A stretch of 64,000 nt of DNA. Source: Astropecten irregularis (taxonomy: Eukaryota; Echinodermata; Asteroidea; Paxillosida; Astropectinidae). A program made the translations under genes and the position numbers. Shown in pieces: positions 25,148 to 36,247 of this stretch. Each line of letters starts with the position of its first letter. Positions within the stretch are counted from its first letter, which is position 1. The notes under the pieces were generated by a model that saw only the letters and a program-made list of their open reading frames with translations, made no database searches and was not told the DNA's origin. The stretch lies in the NCBI GenBank assembly GCA_963971285.1, contig OZ020245.1:24938983-25002982 (forward strand). The letters are read 5' to 3'.

Positions 25148-26738
25148 CTGAAAATATGATTGAACAGAAAATATGTATGGTGACTCATGGAATAAACATC
25201 CCTTCGAATCCTATAGTTAATTCGTGTCAATTATTCAACATTATTTGTTGACATAGGCCCACAGTTTAGTATCCTGTATGAGGATATGGCATGTTATCGT
25301 TTGGGGGATCATATTCCTGAGTCAGAAGCCAAATTGCACTTCATACCGTCACATGAACGATACACAAAACAAGCTTGATTTAATACCCAATGACGTAGGC
25401 GGACTGTTGACAACCTACCGTTGATTTGAAACCAAAATATTTCCAAAATAAACCAAAATACAAAATCCCCAATGCAGGAACTGTATCGAAACACGCTTCG
25501 GATCACTGAAAAGTTCTGTACTGAAAACCGTTTAAATCTACGACGTGTAAGCCTTCAGCCTACGTTTAGTTTCACTAAGCATTACCTTACAAGGAAACAC
25601 TTTGGAACGTCGCTTGCAAGTTCCCTGGCGTGTATCCGAATGACAGGCTGTTTATTAAATTGAACATATACACATCGGATAATTATGTGTGAGCTTGTCT
25701 GAAAACGTCACAATAAACCTGTCGACAGCTATTGAATAGGCAGACCTAAGATATTTGTATGCCTACATTGTCCACATAGGGTAACATTATTTATAGCCTA
25801 AAGGAGCTATTTTGTATATGTACGAAAGCCCCACTGTACCATCAGGTAGTATTTTGAAGAACTGTTAAAACTCAGGTTTATCTATTTTAATGTGATGTCC
25901 GTTTAAGCTTCCGTACCTAGGTAAAACTTTGTACAGATGAAAAACAATGTATCCCTTAGAAACACAGATTTGGCGAAAACATATCTCACTAAAACAAAAT
26001 TAGGCCCATTACTGTGGCATTACAGGGCGATCGTAATGTTGTGGCCTGGATGGAAATCCGAATGCTGAGGTGAACGCACTGCAACAGGAAATACGATGCA
26101 TTATTAAAAAAATGTAGAATATTATTGCAAAAAACAAGTCTATTATAAGTTAGACCATAAGCTGAACGAAAGAAAAATATATCTTCATGTTTCGTTACTA
26201 TACAGACTTTGGCTTCATTGGAGCTGTGCACTTTGGGAAATCATCTCTATAGTACGTCTGCTACAGTAGATGAAACTTATAGAATGTTATTGGAGACATC
26301 GATGATTGTATCGAGTTACGAGTCATTTTAACAGTGGAAACAGCTTTCGTTTTTTTGACAAGTTAATTGAAATCTTGGAATTGTTCTACATCGTTATCAT
26401 TATACTATGATCATAGTGCATGATGCGTCATGTAACTGTAATTTATGTGAGTGGGATATCATTTTGTTACCCAGCGGCTGGTTTGTTCTGGTCTGTCAAA
26501 AATTGGCGAAAATGATTGCCAGAAATGCGACTTGCGAAAAGCCCCATTGTACCATCAGGTATAGTTTGAAGAACTGTTAAAAAAAACCAAGTTTTTATCT
26601 ATTTTATTATCATTAAGCTTCCGTATTACGTGAAACTTTGTACAGATGAAAACAAATCCCTAAAGCAAAAGAAAAATAAATAAATGTACCTCCTATAAAC
26701 ACAGATTTGGGGAAAATAATATCTCGCTAAAACAATTA

Positions 26739-26849
26739 GGGCCTGTTTGTTTCACGCAAAGGATCCGATATTTTGGGATCCACCTCCTATGCAGGGTATG
26801 CTAAAATGGGATCCGGATCCACAGGATTCGTCATAAACAAAACGGCCCC
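26739..26849. mobile_element. Tiny MITE, PIF/Harbinger-like
   Basis: About 111 bp with inverted ends (GGGCCTGTTTGTTT and AAACAAAACGGCCCC) flanked by TTA on both sides. The flanking DNA resembles uninterrupted DNA at 25,980-26,010. The interior holds GGATCC repeats and no ORF. Confidence 0.55.
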
Positions 26850-27179
26850 TTAGATAGGCCAAAAGAGGAACAATAGTATACCACATGTCTAACCATGCAC
26901 TATGTATATCGAATCACCGAAAGGTACTAAGTAAGATTTACACTACTGCGTCAATAGAAAGCAACCATTTTCCAACCGTCACTGAGGCTTTACCAATTTA
27001 AATGGTGAAGAAAAACGTGCTGGTTCAAGAGGTCAATAGGACAATACGGAATCTGAACGAAACTAAAATGAAGCCCGAGGTGGAAGAGGTACGGAGCACG
27101 AGAAATGCCATGCGACTTGCTGAGGCGGAATAATCCCTCAGGACAACACAGACAAGATCTGGACAACGTAACTATCAGA

Positions 27180-27950
27180 TGGAGCATTTTCCATAATAGA
27201 AATATCATGGAACATAATTATTTCAACTTTGTTTACACAGAAATATCATTATGGAGTATTTTTAATCATTGTTCACACAAAATAGTATTATTATGGAGCA
27301 TTTTACATCATTGTTTAAACAGAAATATTACCACAAAGCATTTTCCCCAGACAGTTTAATTGTCCTCCAAACACGAGCCGATTGGACTTTCATGGGATTC
27401 TTAAAAATAACAGAAATATTTTGAAATTCCGAAATTACAGCATAGGCCTATAAGGCTTGATGATTTCCAAATCAGAATCAAATCTTGTGCAATGGCTGAA
27501 TCAATTTTAGTCAAGTGGCGCCTTAAACTGAGACGTTATGCAACATAAAATTAATAAGCAGTTTTGCCCATTGTTATTGGTCATGCTTAAACAGATTATG
27601 CAAAATATTTTACTCAAGATAATATCTTTAACAAAACTCAGACTGACTTATTGTTTAGATTTTTGTGAACAATCTTAATTTATTTTTTCACACAGAAACT
27701 TACCAATATCCATACGCAATGATATTGTTCAAGTTATAATTTTAGCAATACAGAACGCAATGGTGGCGGAGAAATCACGAGAAGTACAACGGAGGATTAA
27801 AATAAAAGCCAGCGGACAGCAACATCCAAGGATAAGAATCAAGACTTGACACAGGCTAGGCGTTTAGAAGTTTACGCCACGTGCATGAGACTAGTGACTG
27901 ATGAGAGACAGGTTGTGCACCGTCCGCATCATTTATGCACACCCTGGATA
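27180..27950 (+). repeat. Third copy of GPCR 3'-flank DNA inside the palindrome loop
   Basis: It contains the ~45-bp tandem repeat (27,185-27,345), then CTCCAAACACGAGC, then TGCAATGGCTGAATCA, then AAATCACGAGAAGTACAACG. It matches the DNA downstream of copy B in the same order and orientation (48,465-49,420, then 51,005-51,200), and the DNA downstream of copy A inverted. The right-hand copy has about 1.5 kb extra (49,425-51,000). It suggests a lost third gene copy or a rearranged flank. Confidence 0.7.
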
Positions 27951-28146
27951 TGGTGTTCCAAACCTGCCATCGCGCATCTCGCATCTCGCGTTATGAATCT
28001 CGCATCTCGTATCTCGTATGTCCCCTCTCGTATCTCCCCCGAGATGCGAGATGCGAGATTTCAAAACTTAACGCGAGATTCGTAAGGGGAGATGCGAGAT
28101 TCATAACGCGAGATGCGAGATGCGAGATGGCAGGTTTGGAACACCA
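27951..28146. mobile_element. Foldback element with TA target duplication
   Basis: Arms of about 75 bp are near-perfect inverted repeats starting TGGTGTTCCAAACCTGCCAT, built from GAGATGC-type short repeats. TA flanks both ends. The related right-hand flank near 51,205-51,210 runs from CACCCTGGAT without it, consistent with insertion. It is likely Tc1/mariner-related by TSD only. Confidence 0.7.
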
Positions 28147-28922
28147 TACGTACCTTTGCCACCTCGGGCTTCATTTTTAGTTTCGTTAGATTTTTTATTG
28201 TCCTTATTGACCTCCTGAACCAGCACGTTTTCTAAAGCATTTGAATTTGTAAAGCTGCAGGGAAGCTGGACAATTGTTGCTTGATAATTATTGACGTGGT
28301 CTATGAAGTGAATGCAGTATAGTTTAGCCTAACAATATTACTCTGGATCACTATAATAGACAAAGTAAGGTGCATGACAATACAATAGGCCTACATGTAC
28401 CCCTGGCCACATTTCACACAAGCAACAAATCCCACGAATTCTCAATTATTTTTAGCCTCCGTATCTGAATAATGTAGTTACCAGTATTTGAAGCTCTTAA
28501 TTGTTTCGTATATTTATATATTCGTATTCAGTCCTTTTATTTCTTCATCCCTGTGTGGAATGGTAGCATACGACATGGTAGGGGCCTACGTGTACTTGTC
28601 AAAGTCTGACAGCTTTATTCATTGTCACCATTCTTGAAAGACCAGAACAAACCAGCCGCTAGGAAACATATTGTACCCGGCCCACTCATGATTTACAGTA
28701 TAACGATTCCAAAACCAGTTAAATTGTCTCAAAAACGAAAGGTATTGTTTCCTCTTAAATGTGTCGGCGGCAATTCCTTATAACTCATTGCAATCAATCA
28801 TTGTACGATGTAATACAATTATCAATGTCTCTCAGTTTCATTCTTACTGTAGCATACGTAGACTATTGTATAGTACATGTACATGCCTAATGGCGATTTC
28901 CCGAAATGTGCTGCACAGTTAA

Positions 28923-29294
28923 AGGGATGGTACAGAACTGGTTTTTGCGACAAATTCGTTGCTGACAGTGAAAGCACATTATTTAATTCATCATATACCT
29001 TAACTGACAAACATGTAGAAGTTTGAGGTCAATCAGCCATCTGGGTCACGAGAAAATAGTGAAAACCCCTTTACACATTTCAACGATACTTGTCATGCGT
29101 TCATAATAAAACGCTTCGAAGCGATTTATTCCAATCGGAAAATAGTTTCATTTATTTCTCAACGAATATGGCATTTCAGACAAAACAATTTCATGGGATG
29201 TTTTCTCCTATCATCACCATTATGCTGTGTAAGTTTTTTGTGAATCTGTGATCTTGAAGTGTATTTTGTCTTTTACCAATTCTGCACCATCCCT
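28923..29294. mobile_element. MITE with TTAA target (second AGGGATGG copy)
   Basis: Nearly the same sequence as 23,233-23,599, in the same orientation. The left flank is TTAA; the right flank is TGAA, one change. No ORF of its own. Confidence 0.75.
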
Positions 29295-29858
29295 TGAAAT
29301 TAAATGACGCCAGAGTAAAGACTGTATAGAAACGAAACTCACATGTTTTTCTCTCGTTCGGTTTATGATCCGATTTATAATAGCCTACTTTGTGCAATAA
29401 TATTCTACATTTTTTAATGCGTTGCATTTCCTGGTGTAATACGTTCACCCCAGCATTCAGATTACCTAATTACGGAAGCCTCTTAATGCCATCAAGTACA
29501 TGTATAATAGGCCTACACGACTGTATAACAGGGACAGTATTTTCCTCCAAAAATGTTTCTACGAGATACATTTTTGGCTTGCTTTGGGGATATTTTTTCA
29601 TCTGCACGTGCGCTACGTACATAGCGTACACCACTAAGGGCATGGACGTACGTAAACTTTACCCTTTTCACAGTTCTTGAAATGGTACCCGATGATGGCA
29701 CCGTAGGGCTTTCGTACAATGATAGCTCCTTTAGGCTATAAATCCCTTGCCCCGATGTGAACAATGTAGGCATACAAAATGCACTATTTTTAGGTCTGCC
29801 TATTCAATATTTTTCGGCCGTGACTATGGTGGCCCTAAAGGGACATCACATATCGCAA

Positions 29859-30140
29859 ACGTGTGCGCACACGTATGCGATGTCGTGAAATTTATCGCGA
29901 ATATGTGCGCACACGTATGCGATATCGTGAAACAATTCGCGAATATGTGCGCACACGTATGCGATGTCGCGAAATTTATCGCGAATATGTGCGCACACGT
30001 ATGCGATGTCGCAAAATTTATCGCGAATATGTGCGCAAACGTATGCGATGTCGTGAAACAATTCGCGAATATGTGCGCACACGTATGCGATGTCGTGAAA
30101 CAACTTGCGAATATGTGCGCACACGTATGCGAATTTGTTT
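29859..30140. repeat. 42-bp tandem repeat array, about seven units
   Basis: Units contain ATATGTGCGCACACGTATGC followed by GATGTCGTGAAA and either CAATTCGCGA or TTTATCGCGA. ATATGTGCGC recurs every 42 bases (29,901; 29,943; 29,985). Because 42 is a multiple of three, several frames on both strands stay open for over 100 codons with periodic peptides. These ORFs are by-products of the repeat. The array lies only on the right side of the palindrome. Confidence 0.85.
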
Positions 30141-30229
30141 GCAATGTCGTGAATTTTTTTTGCATACCTTTGTCGCATACCTTTGGGGTGACGTCATTTT
30201 TGCGGGCAATTTGTTAGTGACCTAGGGAG

Positions 30230-31700
30230 TACGCAAGTGGCCCTGGTCCCATTTTTAGTCCGTGGGCCGAGCAGCCGAAAACGCTTTAGTTTTTGAGATA
30301 CGTGGTCTGCATCACGGAATTCCATAAAATTTGGCAGGGGTGTAGATTGTGGTACACTCATCAACAAACAATTTGTTCCCGCTTGCACAAATTGCTCCAT
30401 AAAGAGAAATTTGCGGTTAAAAACGACCAAAATTCGTGTATAAAGAAAACATAAAAGAAACAGCGGCCTCTATTGGTAGATCAAGTACAACTCTATGCAC
30501 ATAACATTGTTGTTACAAGCGGCAGTTCTAGCATGTGTATATTTTGATTACTTCAGGGAATCCAAATGAATACCTGGGTAATTTTCGGCCGGCATTAGAA
30601 ATAATATGCGTTTATATTATGTTTTTCGGGAAAAGGGTGTATAAAATTATGGACTTGCCGTGGTGGAAATGGAAATATTTTTTAGCCAAAGCTGCTACCT
30701 TGTTGTTGTTACCACACCTGGTACAATGGGCATATTAGGTCTTAATCACAATAATTGTAATGTTTTAAAATATAAAAATTAAAATGAAAACTCATGCTGT
30801 TCCAGTACATTAAGTGATTTATTTATTGCAAATTTCAATGTGATTTCTGTCGAATAAATACTTTATTTTTAGTTTTAAAATGAAATAATTATTACATATT
30901 TCAGTTTTCTTTTTTCTTTATACAGTAGTATATATAACAAATATATCACAAATACATGTTTATAAATTGGACTACGAGGTTGTGTTTCCAGCGTTTCTGA
31001 TGATTTTCAAAATGCATCAATATAGGCCAACTCTTATCCTGTGCATACGGTGAACAACATGGTATGAATAAATACAGCTGTCTGATGACATGCCCATTTA
31101 CAGAAGTGTGGGATGCTTTAAACTAGTTAGTGAATTGACATTTAACATGGTAGGACAAAAAAAAATACAGGCTGTTGTGCGTGCAAGCTAAAAATAATTG
31201 TCACATATAATGCGTGCATGTTCCATCAAACATCCTGCCATTTGGGATAAACACCACGGAGCACATCCGATGTATGAGATTTTTTCAGCAGGCCTACCAA
31301 GTACTAGACGTTTCGGAATTTCCTTGTATGGTAATGATTAGCCAAACTTAACGTAGGCTTACACGTAGATTATAACTTTTTTTCTGTACAGAACTTAATC
31401 ACGTTTTCAGTGATCTGAAATGTGTTTCTTTTATTATATTTAAAGAGTTCCTGCAGTTCCAAATCCATTGGGTATGAATCGAGCTTGTTTTGTGTATCGT
31501 TCATTGTGGTACTAACAACTATAACTTGGTTTCTGACTCCGGAATATCATTTCCAAGCAATAGAATGCCATATCGCCAGACAGGATACAAACTTTATGAC
31601 TATGTCAGCAAATATGTTGAATAATTGACACGAATTAACTAGTTTTCGAAGGGATGCTTAGGCCTATTCCATGAGTCACCAACTCACCATACATATTTTC
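30230..31700. other. Right-arm intergenic DNA without recognisable genes
   Basis: AT-rich sequence with no protein-like frame. The part from about 31,400 to 31,720 matches 25,150-25,500 inverted, with many indels, arguing against coding function. Confidence 0.4.
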
Positions 31701-31719
31701 TATTCAATCATATTTTCAG

Positions 31720-31832
31720 GTTTGACGCTGGATGAAGTGTTGGTCTACCTGAGACAGTACCATGATGCGTGTCATCATTTGCCTTGCGGTTGCCGTCTTA
31801 GTAACGAGTCTCAGCAATTTGTCATTTGCATA
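31720..31832 (+). CDS. Isolated exon on the copy B side (mirror of 25,035-25,147)
   Basis: An acceptor TTTTCAG and donor GTGAGT bound a 113-base open exon encoding LTLDEVLVYLRQYHDAC, then QQFVICI. It is the inverted counterpart of 25,035-25,147 with the same length and few substitutions; VTGT has become VICI. It ends in phase 0, whereas the first sure exon of copy B (36,248) needs a 2-nt leftover, so it cannot splice directly to it without a stop. It may be a remnant of, or a distant 5' exon of, copy B through an unidentified exon. Confidence 0.4.
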
Positions 31833-31992
31833 GTGAGTGTTCATGAATTAGTATACATTACTATACATTCTGACAGTACAGTTTAATTTGACACAGCAAA
31901 AAACATAAGTGTTTAAAAACCTCAATAGATTGGGTTTATGCAAAACACACTTGCAGAATGCAGTAAACTTTACCGGTATTAGTGCATGTATA

Positions 31993-32456
31993 CAGGGTGT
32001 CTCCCCCAAAAAAACAAAAAAACAAAAAAACAACCCGGAACACTTTGCGTTGGAACTATTATATAATAATTATACCGTTTATCACTTCAAGATTCACATA
32101 ATGTGATACAGCCATGTCTTGGCTATCACCATGTACAATTTGAGTAAAATTGGACGGAAATTTAATGAACAAACTAAGACTGAATTACCCAACCTCAAAA
32201 CCCAATTTTAATCTTTCTTTCATACACATTATGTGTGTATTGACCACTGTGCGTGTTATCCTTGCAAATTTGTTTTTAAGGAGTACTCATTCAATTGGTT
32301 ATATTTTCGCCAATTTCTGCCCGATTTTTCTTAAATTTTACATGGTGATAGCCAAGACATGATTGTATCATATAGTTGAATCTTGAAGTGATAAACAGTT
32401 CAATTTTAGCATAATAGGTCCCGACACAGTGTTGCGTTTGTTTCTGGGACACCCTG
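31993..32456. mobile_element. MITE with long inverted arms and TA target
   Basis: Ends are CAGGGTGTC and GACACCCTG flanked by TA. Inner arms repeat CATGTCTTGGCTATCACCAT inverted (about 32,113 and 32,343). The interior has no ORF of protein character. Tc1/mariner-like by TSD. Confidence 0.7.
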
Positions 32457-32728
32457 TACAGTAAATGGCCGGTTGTAAGGGTATACCACGCACTCTGAAA
32501 GTATTGCCACCTCCACAATCTCTGCTTCAGAAACAAAACTAAGATGACAATTTCAGTAATCTTGATTAAAGACGTCCCCACTCCTCAGCCTCAGTTTCCA
32601 TAATGAAAAACATCATATAGATACGCCGTCGTGTATTCTGTATTGTGTATTTCCCAGTAATGATTACATCAACTTTGCCAAATCAGTATAGAACATTTTA
32701 CTACTATGCTTCAGGGGAGTTCAGATGT

Positions 32729-34708
32729 AGAGGTTATTTCTGTCCCCCCTCAAAACGAGTCCGCGCGGACACATTTACGCCGTTGTGGCCATATACAGCT
32801 GTCCGCGGGGACACGTTCACATGGATGAATCTGTCCCCCTCAGATAATATCTGTCTCCCTCCAAAGGATAATTGTGTCCCCCGGTTAGATTGGTCCCCCA
32901 CCTCGTGATGCGTAACCAGTCTACCACCTAGACTACGTTAGTGCATTTTACATTGTTTTAGGGCAGGGTGCGTAGAAGGATGAATTTTAATGCTCTTTTA
33001 GATCACGTCAAAGATGATGAACTGGTCAATGTGGATTTCTATACGTGGATGGATCGCGGATCGGCTGTGCGTGATCGGCCATAGTTGGGATAGTATAGTA
33101 ATGTACATTGTTGTAATACATTGTAACTGCTTGTACTACGCGCATTATTCGCGGTTAAAATGCTGCAACATAGCTCCCAAGTCCACGATACTCGCGTAAT
33201 CGGAGAGGGCTATTTTGTTGTTTAGATGAATCTGTATCTATTTCTACCTCCATGGTTTTACTCTCGATCTCGATTGATGGTTATACTGCTGATGATAGTG
33301 TTGGGAAATTACATGTGAGGCCATAAATAAATGTTGATTAGGCCTACCGTACTATTTTATTTTTCACTTAAGCCTCAGGCCTGGAAATTAATTATGAGAT
33401 TGGAATTAAAAAGAATTACATAACTTGCAGTGTTTGAATCATGTCACACGTACACATTAGAAATACTAGGAATCACAAAACTTACATTATTTTTGTTTAA
33501 TGATTATAAACAACAGTCAATTACATGTTATTTACTAATTAATTCATAGGAAATATAAATCAGGGCCATATTTCAGGACTCTGCAATGATCCCCATTCTA
33601 CTCACACACTACTCACAATAAAAATTGTGACAAAAGTTAGCTGGGAAAAGCACTGAACATCGTTTTAATTGGTCCAATCATAATTTTATGAATACTAATA
33701 CTATATATGGCATGACTTGAATTTCATTTGTTTGACATCATTAATAAATTAAAACACTAAAGTAAAAAAGGCTGGAGGAGTCATCTTGGTTTTAGGATGT
33801 CGTCATCACGTGATAAATTATCTGAGGCTGTCGTCATCTTGATTTTAAGAAGTCAAAATCCTGTGATAAATTATCTCATGATGTGCAACAAAAAGCACAG
33901 AAAATACGCAGTTTGTGCCCCCCATAAAAGGATAAAAAAACAAAAGGGCTCAGCATAATTGCCACCGGAATAAAGTTGTTCTTTAAAAGTTCTTTTCATT
34001 CCCCTCCTGTTTCCTTCTTTCCACTGACCTGGTTCCACTGACATTATGATGATTTTGTATAAATTGATTGATATTTTCTGACTGCTTAAACAGCTTAATA
34101 CAAGCATGGAGGTAGAAATAGGGGCAGAGGACCCCTGTTCTCCTCAGTTGGAATGTAAGTTAGCTGTTTTCACTACTATAAATCATGTTAGTTCCGCTGG
34201 TTTCCTTTCTCCCCACACGCCATCCAAGCACCTTTTATGACAAAACCATGTGTGCTTCGTGATTAAAACGATTGCATGCGAGGATTTTGTTTATGTGCAA
34301 TCACGTATCGTGTGTAAGAGCATGACGGGCCGTTTGCTACTGTCTCTAACTGTACATGTACATGTGGTAAAGCGTATACGATACGTTATGGTTATACGGA
34401 TACACGCTTTGAGACTAGACACGACTCAGTCGTTGCCATGACTTTTCTCACCTTCAGGTGCACCCACGTGAATTTTATTTCAATCAATGGTTAAAAAGCA
34501 GTCAAAATGCATATCTAATTATGGTTTAATTCATTTAAAAGCACGGGAATATCACATTATCCATGAACAACCAGGGGGGACACAAATTACATGGAGGGGG
34601 ACAGGTTAAACTCAGGGGGGACATAATTAACACGGCGGGGGACACTCATTAGCTGGCTGAATCTGTCCGGGGGGGACACGTTTTGAGGGGGGACAGATAT
34701 AACCTTTA
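32729..34708. mobile_element. ~2-kb DNA element with G/C-run terminal repeats
   Basis: The left end (about 32,729-32,757: AGGTTATTTCTGTCCCCCC, then CTCAAAACG) recurs inverted at 34,679-34,706. Inside are further GGGGGACA blocks and a second inverted pair around CATGGAGGTAGAAATA (33,235-33,262 and 34,105-34,130). No transposase ORF is recognised. The target duplication is unclear. This family also appears at 18.3 kb. Confidence 0.6.
34105..34154 (+). CDS. Doubtful candidate exon upstream of the EMI-like exons of copy B
   Basis: A 50-base open stretch between an AAG acceptor and a strong GTAAGT donor leaves exactly the 2-nt overhang that exon 36,248 needs. It encodes HGGRNRGRGPLFSSVG. Against it: the DNA lies inside the 32.73-34.71 kb element, whose other arm repeats CATGGAGGTAGAAATA inverted, and the polypyrimidine tract is weak. 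Confidence 0.2.
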
Positions 34709-35249
34709 CACAGGCGGTCTTCTAGCACTAAAAGGAAACTAAAATGCTTATCATTTATTATTATGTTGCACCATTTCCTGCTATAAAATTATGTGTGACA
34801 TTTGCCATATCGAGATATAGCTGGGTCTATTTTTGTAACAAATAATATATATTTTTTTATTTCCGGTTGGCAAGTGGCGAGGTACTAAGGAGCCTCATAA
34901 TGGACATCGAAATCAATATTATTATTTATTATTATTATTTATTTTTTGGGGGGACTAAAAGAGGCATTATTTTTCTAAATTGCATGATAGGGAGACAGGT
35001 TAGCATCTGAAAGTAAACATTTGGGAGACACCGGTCAATAGGGAGACATTTTGTTGTCTCCCCAAAAATATTTCTACATCTTAAAGACATATTTTTATTG
35101 TCCATATTTTGATAGAAGACAGAGAATGCTCTCAATATGAACATAATTATTTCAATTTCAAGTTCATTGGTTTGGAGGATGTTTAGAAAAAGTAAAGTCG
35201 TGTGCACGCCCCTATGGGAATGTCTCCCTATTATTATTATCATTTTTTT

Positions 35250-35975
35250 TTTCGGGGGGGGGGGGGGGGGGGGCTAGAAGACCCAATATTTTGGGGGGGC
35301 TAGAACCTTCTTCTAACACTCGCTTCCGTAGTACGGTCTTATTATGGCGCCCCTTTTTATTACTGTGGTTCTCATTTCCGACCGAACCATATTTTCGGCT
35401 CCGACCGAAGATAAAAATAAACCTTTTTTGCCGCCGACCCTGTCCAGAATGACATTATATAAAATGCATGACACAAGAAAATAAAAAGAAGAAATTTCCA
35501 GAATTTGTGGAGAAAAAATGTTGCCTATAGGCCTACATTTTCATACTTTCTATCACAGAAATAATTAAAAAAATAAGATCACAGTGAATAGGCCTACAAT
35601 GAACATTTCTCATCATTTTCTTTAGGTTATAAATTGTGTATTCAGCCAGATTTTTTTCCACCAAACTTTGTTTTTGTCCGACCGACCGACCCTCCCTCAA
35701 GGTGAATAAGAAATGAGAACCACAGTTATATACTGTAAAGGGGCACCCTTAGGTGTAGAAAAACATGCACATTATGGGGGTATATACACAATGCGTTTTT
35801 ATGTATCTAAGTGGCGCTTAATAACTGGAAATATGGAGTAATTTCCAGAATTTGTTTTTCAATTGCATTTTTTGTGGGGGGGGAGGGTAGACAATTTTTT
35901 TTGGGGGGGGGGCTCAAGCCAGCCAACCCCAACTCCATAGCCCCCCCCCCCCCCCCCCCCCGAGAACCGCGCCTG
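35250..35975. mobile_element. Left-truncated hAT-like MITE, interrupted by another insertion
   Basis: It shares TAGAAGACCCAATATTTTGG, TTCTAACACTCGCTTC and TGGCGCTTAATAACT with 50,418-50,738, and ends GAACCGCGCCTG at 35,975. The left terminal repeat is missing. It is split by the 363-bp element at 35,363-35,725. Confidence 0.65.
35363..35725. mobile_element. Nested MITE with TTA target duplication
   Basis: Perfect inverted ends CTGTGGTTCTCATTTC and GAAATGAGAACCACAG are flanked by TTA on both sides (35,360-35,362 and 35,726-35,728). The interior contains CCGACCGA-type repeats. PIF/Harbinger-like by TSD. It lies inside the hAT-like element, giving the order of insertion. Confidence 0.75.
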
Positions 35976-36247
35976 AATTCGAAATATTTCTTTATCGCTT
36001 GTGATCGTATACAAGATAATTAACTGCAGATTCAACCTGGTGGATTTAGTGCCGATGAAGATGTGAGATTTTACCCTATATCAAGGATCAGACATGGGCG
36101 TGTACTACATGTTTTATTGTCTTATTATGCTGGCTGTGCAGCACGATCATGTCGTGCGATCATGTCATCTATATTTTTTTCTCTTTTTAATAAAAAAAAT
36201 GTAACCAGATGTCAACATTAATGTAACCCTTCTGTTTATTTCTATAG

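Larger units (their letters stand above)
25000..31850. repeat. Degraded palindrome between the two GPCR copies
   Basis: Short blocks on the left recur inverted on the right: the 113-bp exon 25,035-25,147 with 31,720-31,832; 25,725-25,835 with about 29,690-29,810; 26,060-26,130 with 29,393-29,460; about 26,446-26,510 with 28,620-28,700; 27,005-27,100 with about 28,140-28,240. The loop (about 27,150-28,146) holds a copy of the GPCR 3' flank and a foldback element. Insertions are unequal between arms; for example the 42-bp repeat at 29.86 kb is on the right only. Confidence 0.75.

Noticed and set aside
27001-27130. Small gene MVKKNVLVQEVNRTIR...
   Set aside because: The inverted copy at about 28,140-28,240 carries frame-shifting single-base indels, and the ORF runs past a likely splice site into a stop. 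At most a decayed exon.
29747-30225. ORFs of 110-156 codons on both strands
   Set aside because: They arise from a 42-bp tandem repeat whose length is a multiple of three; peptides are simply periodic, in several frames at once.
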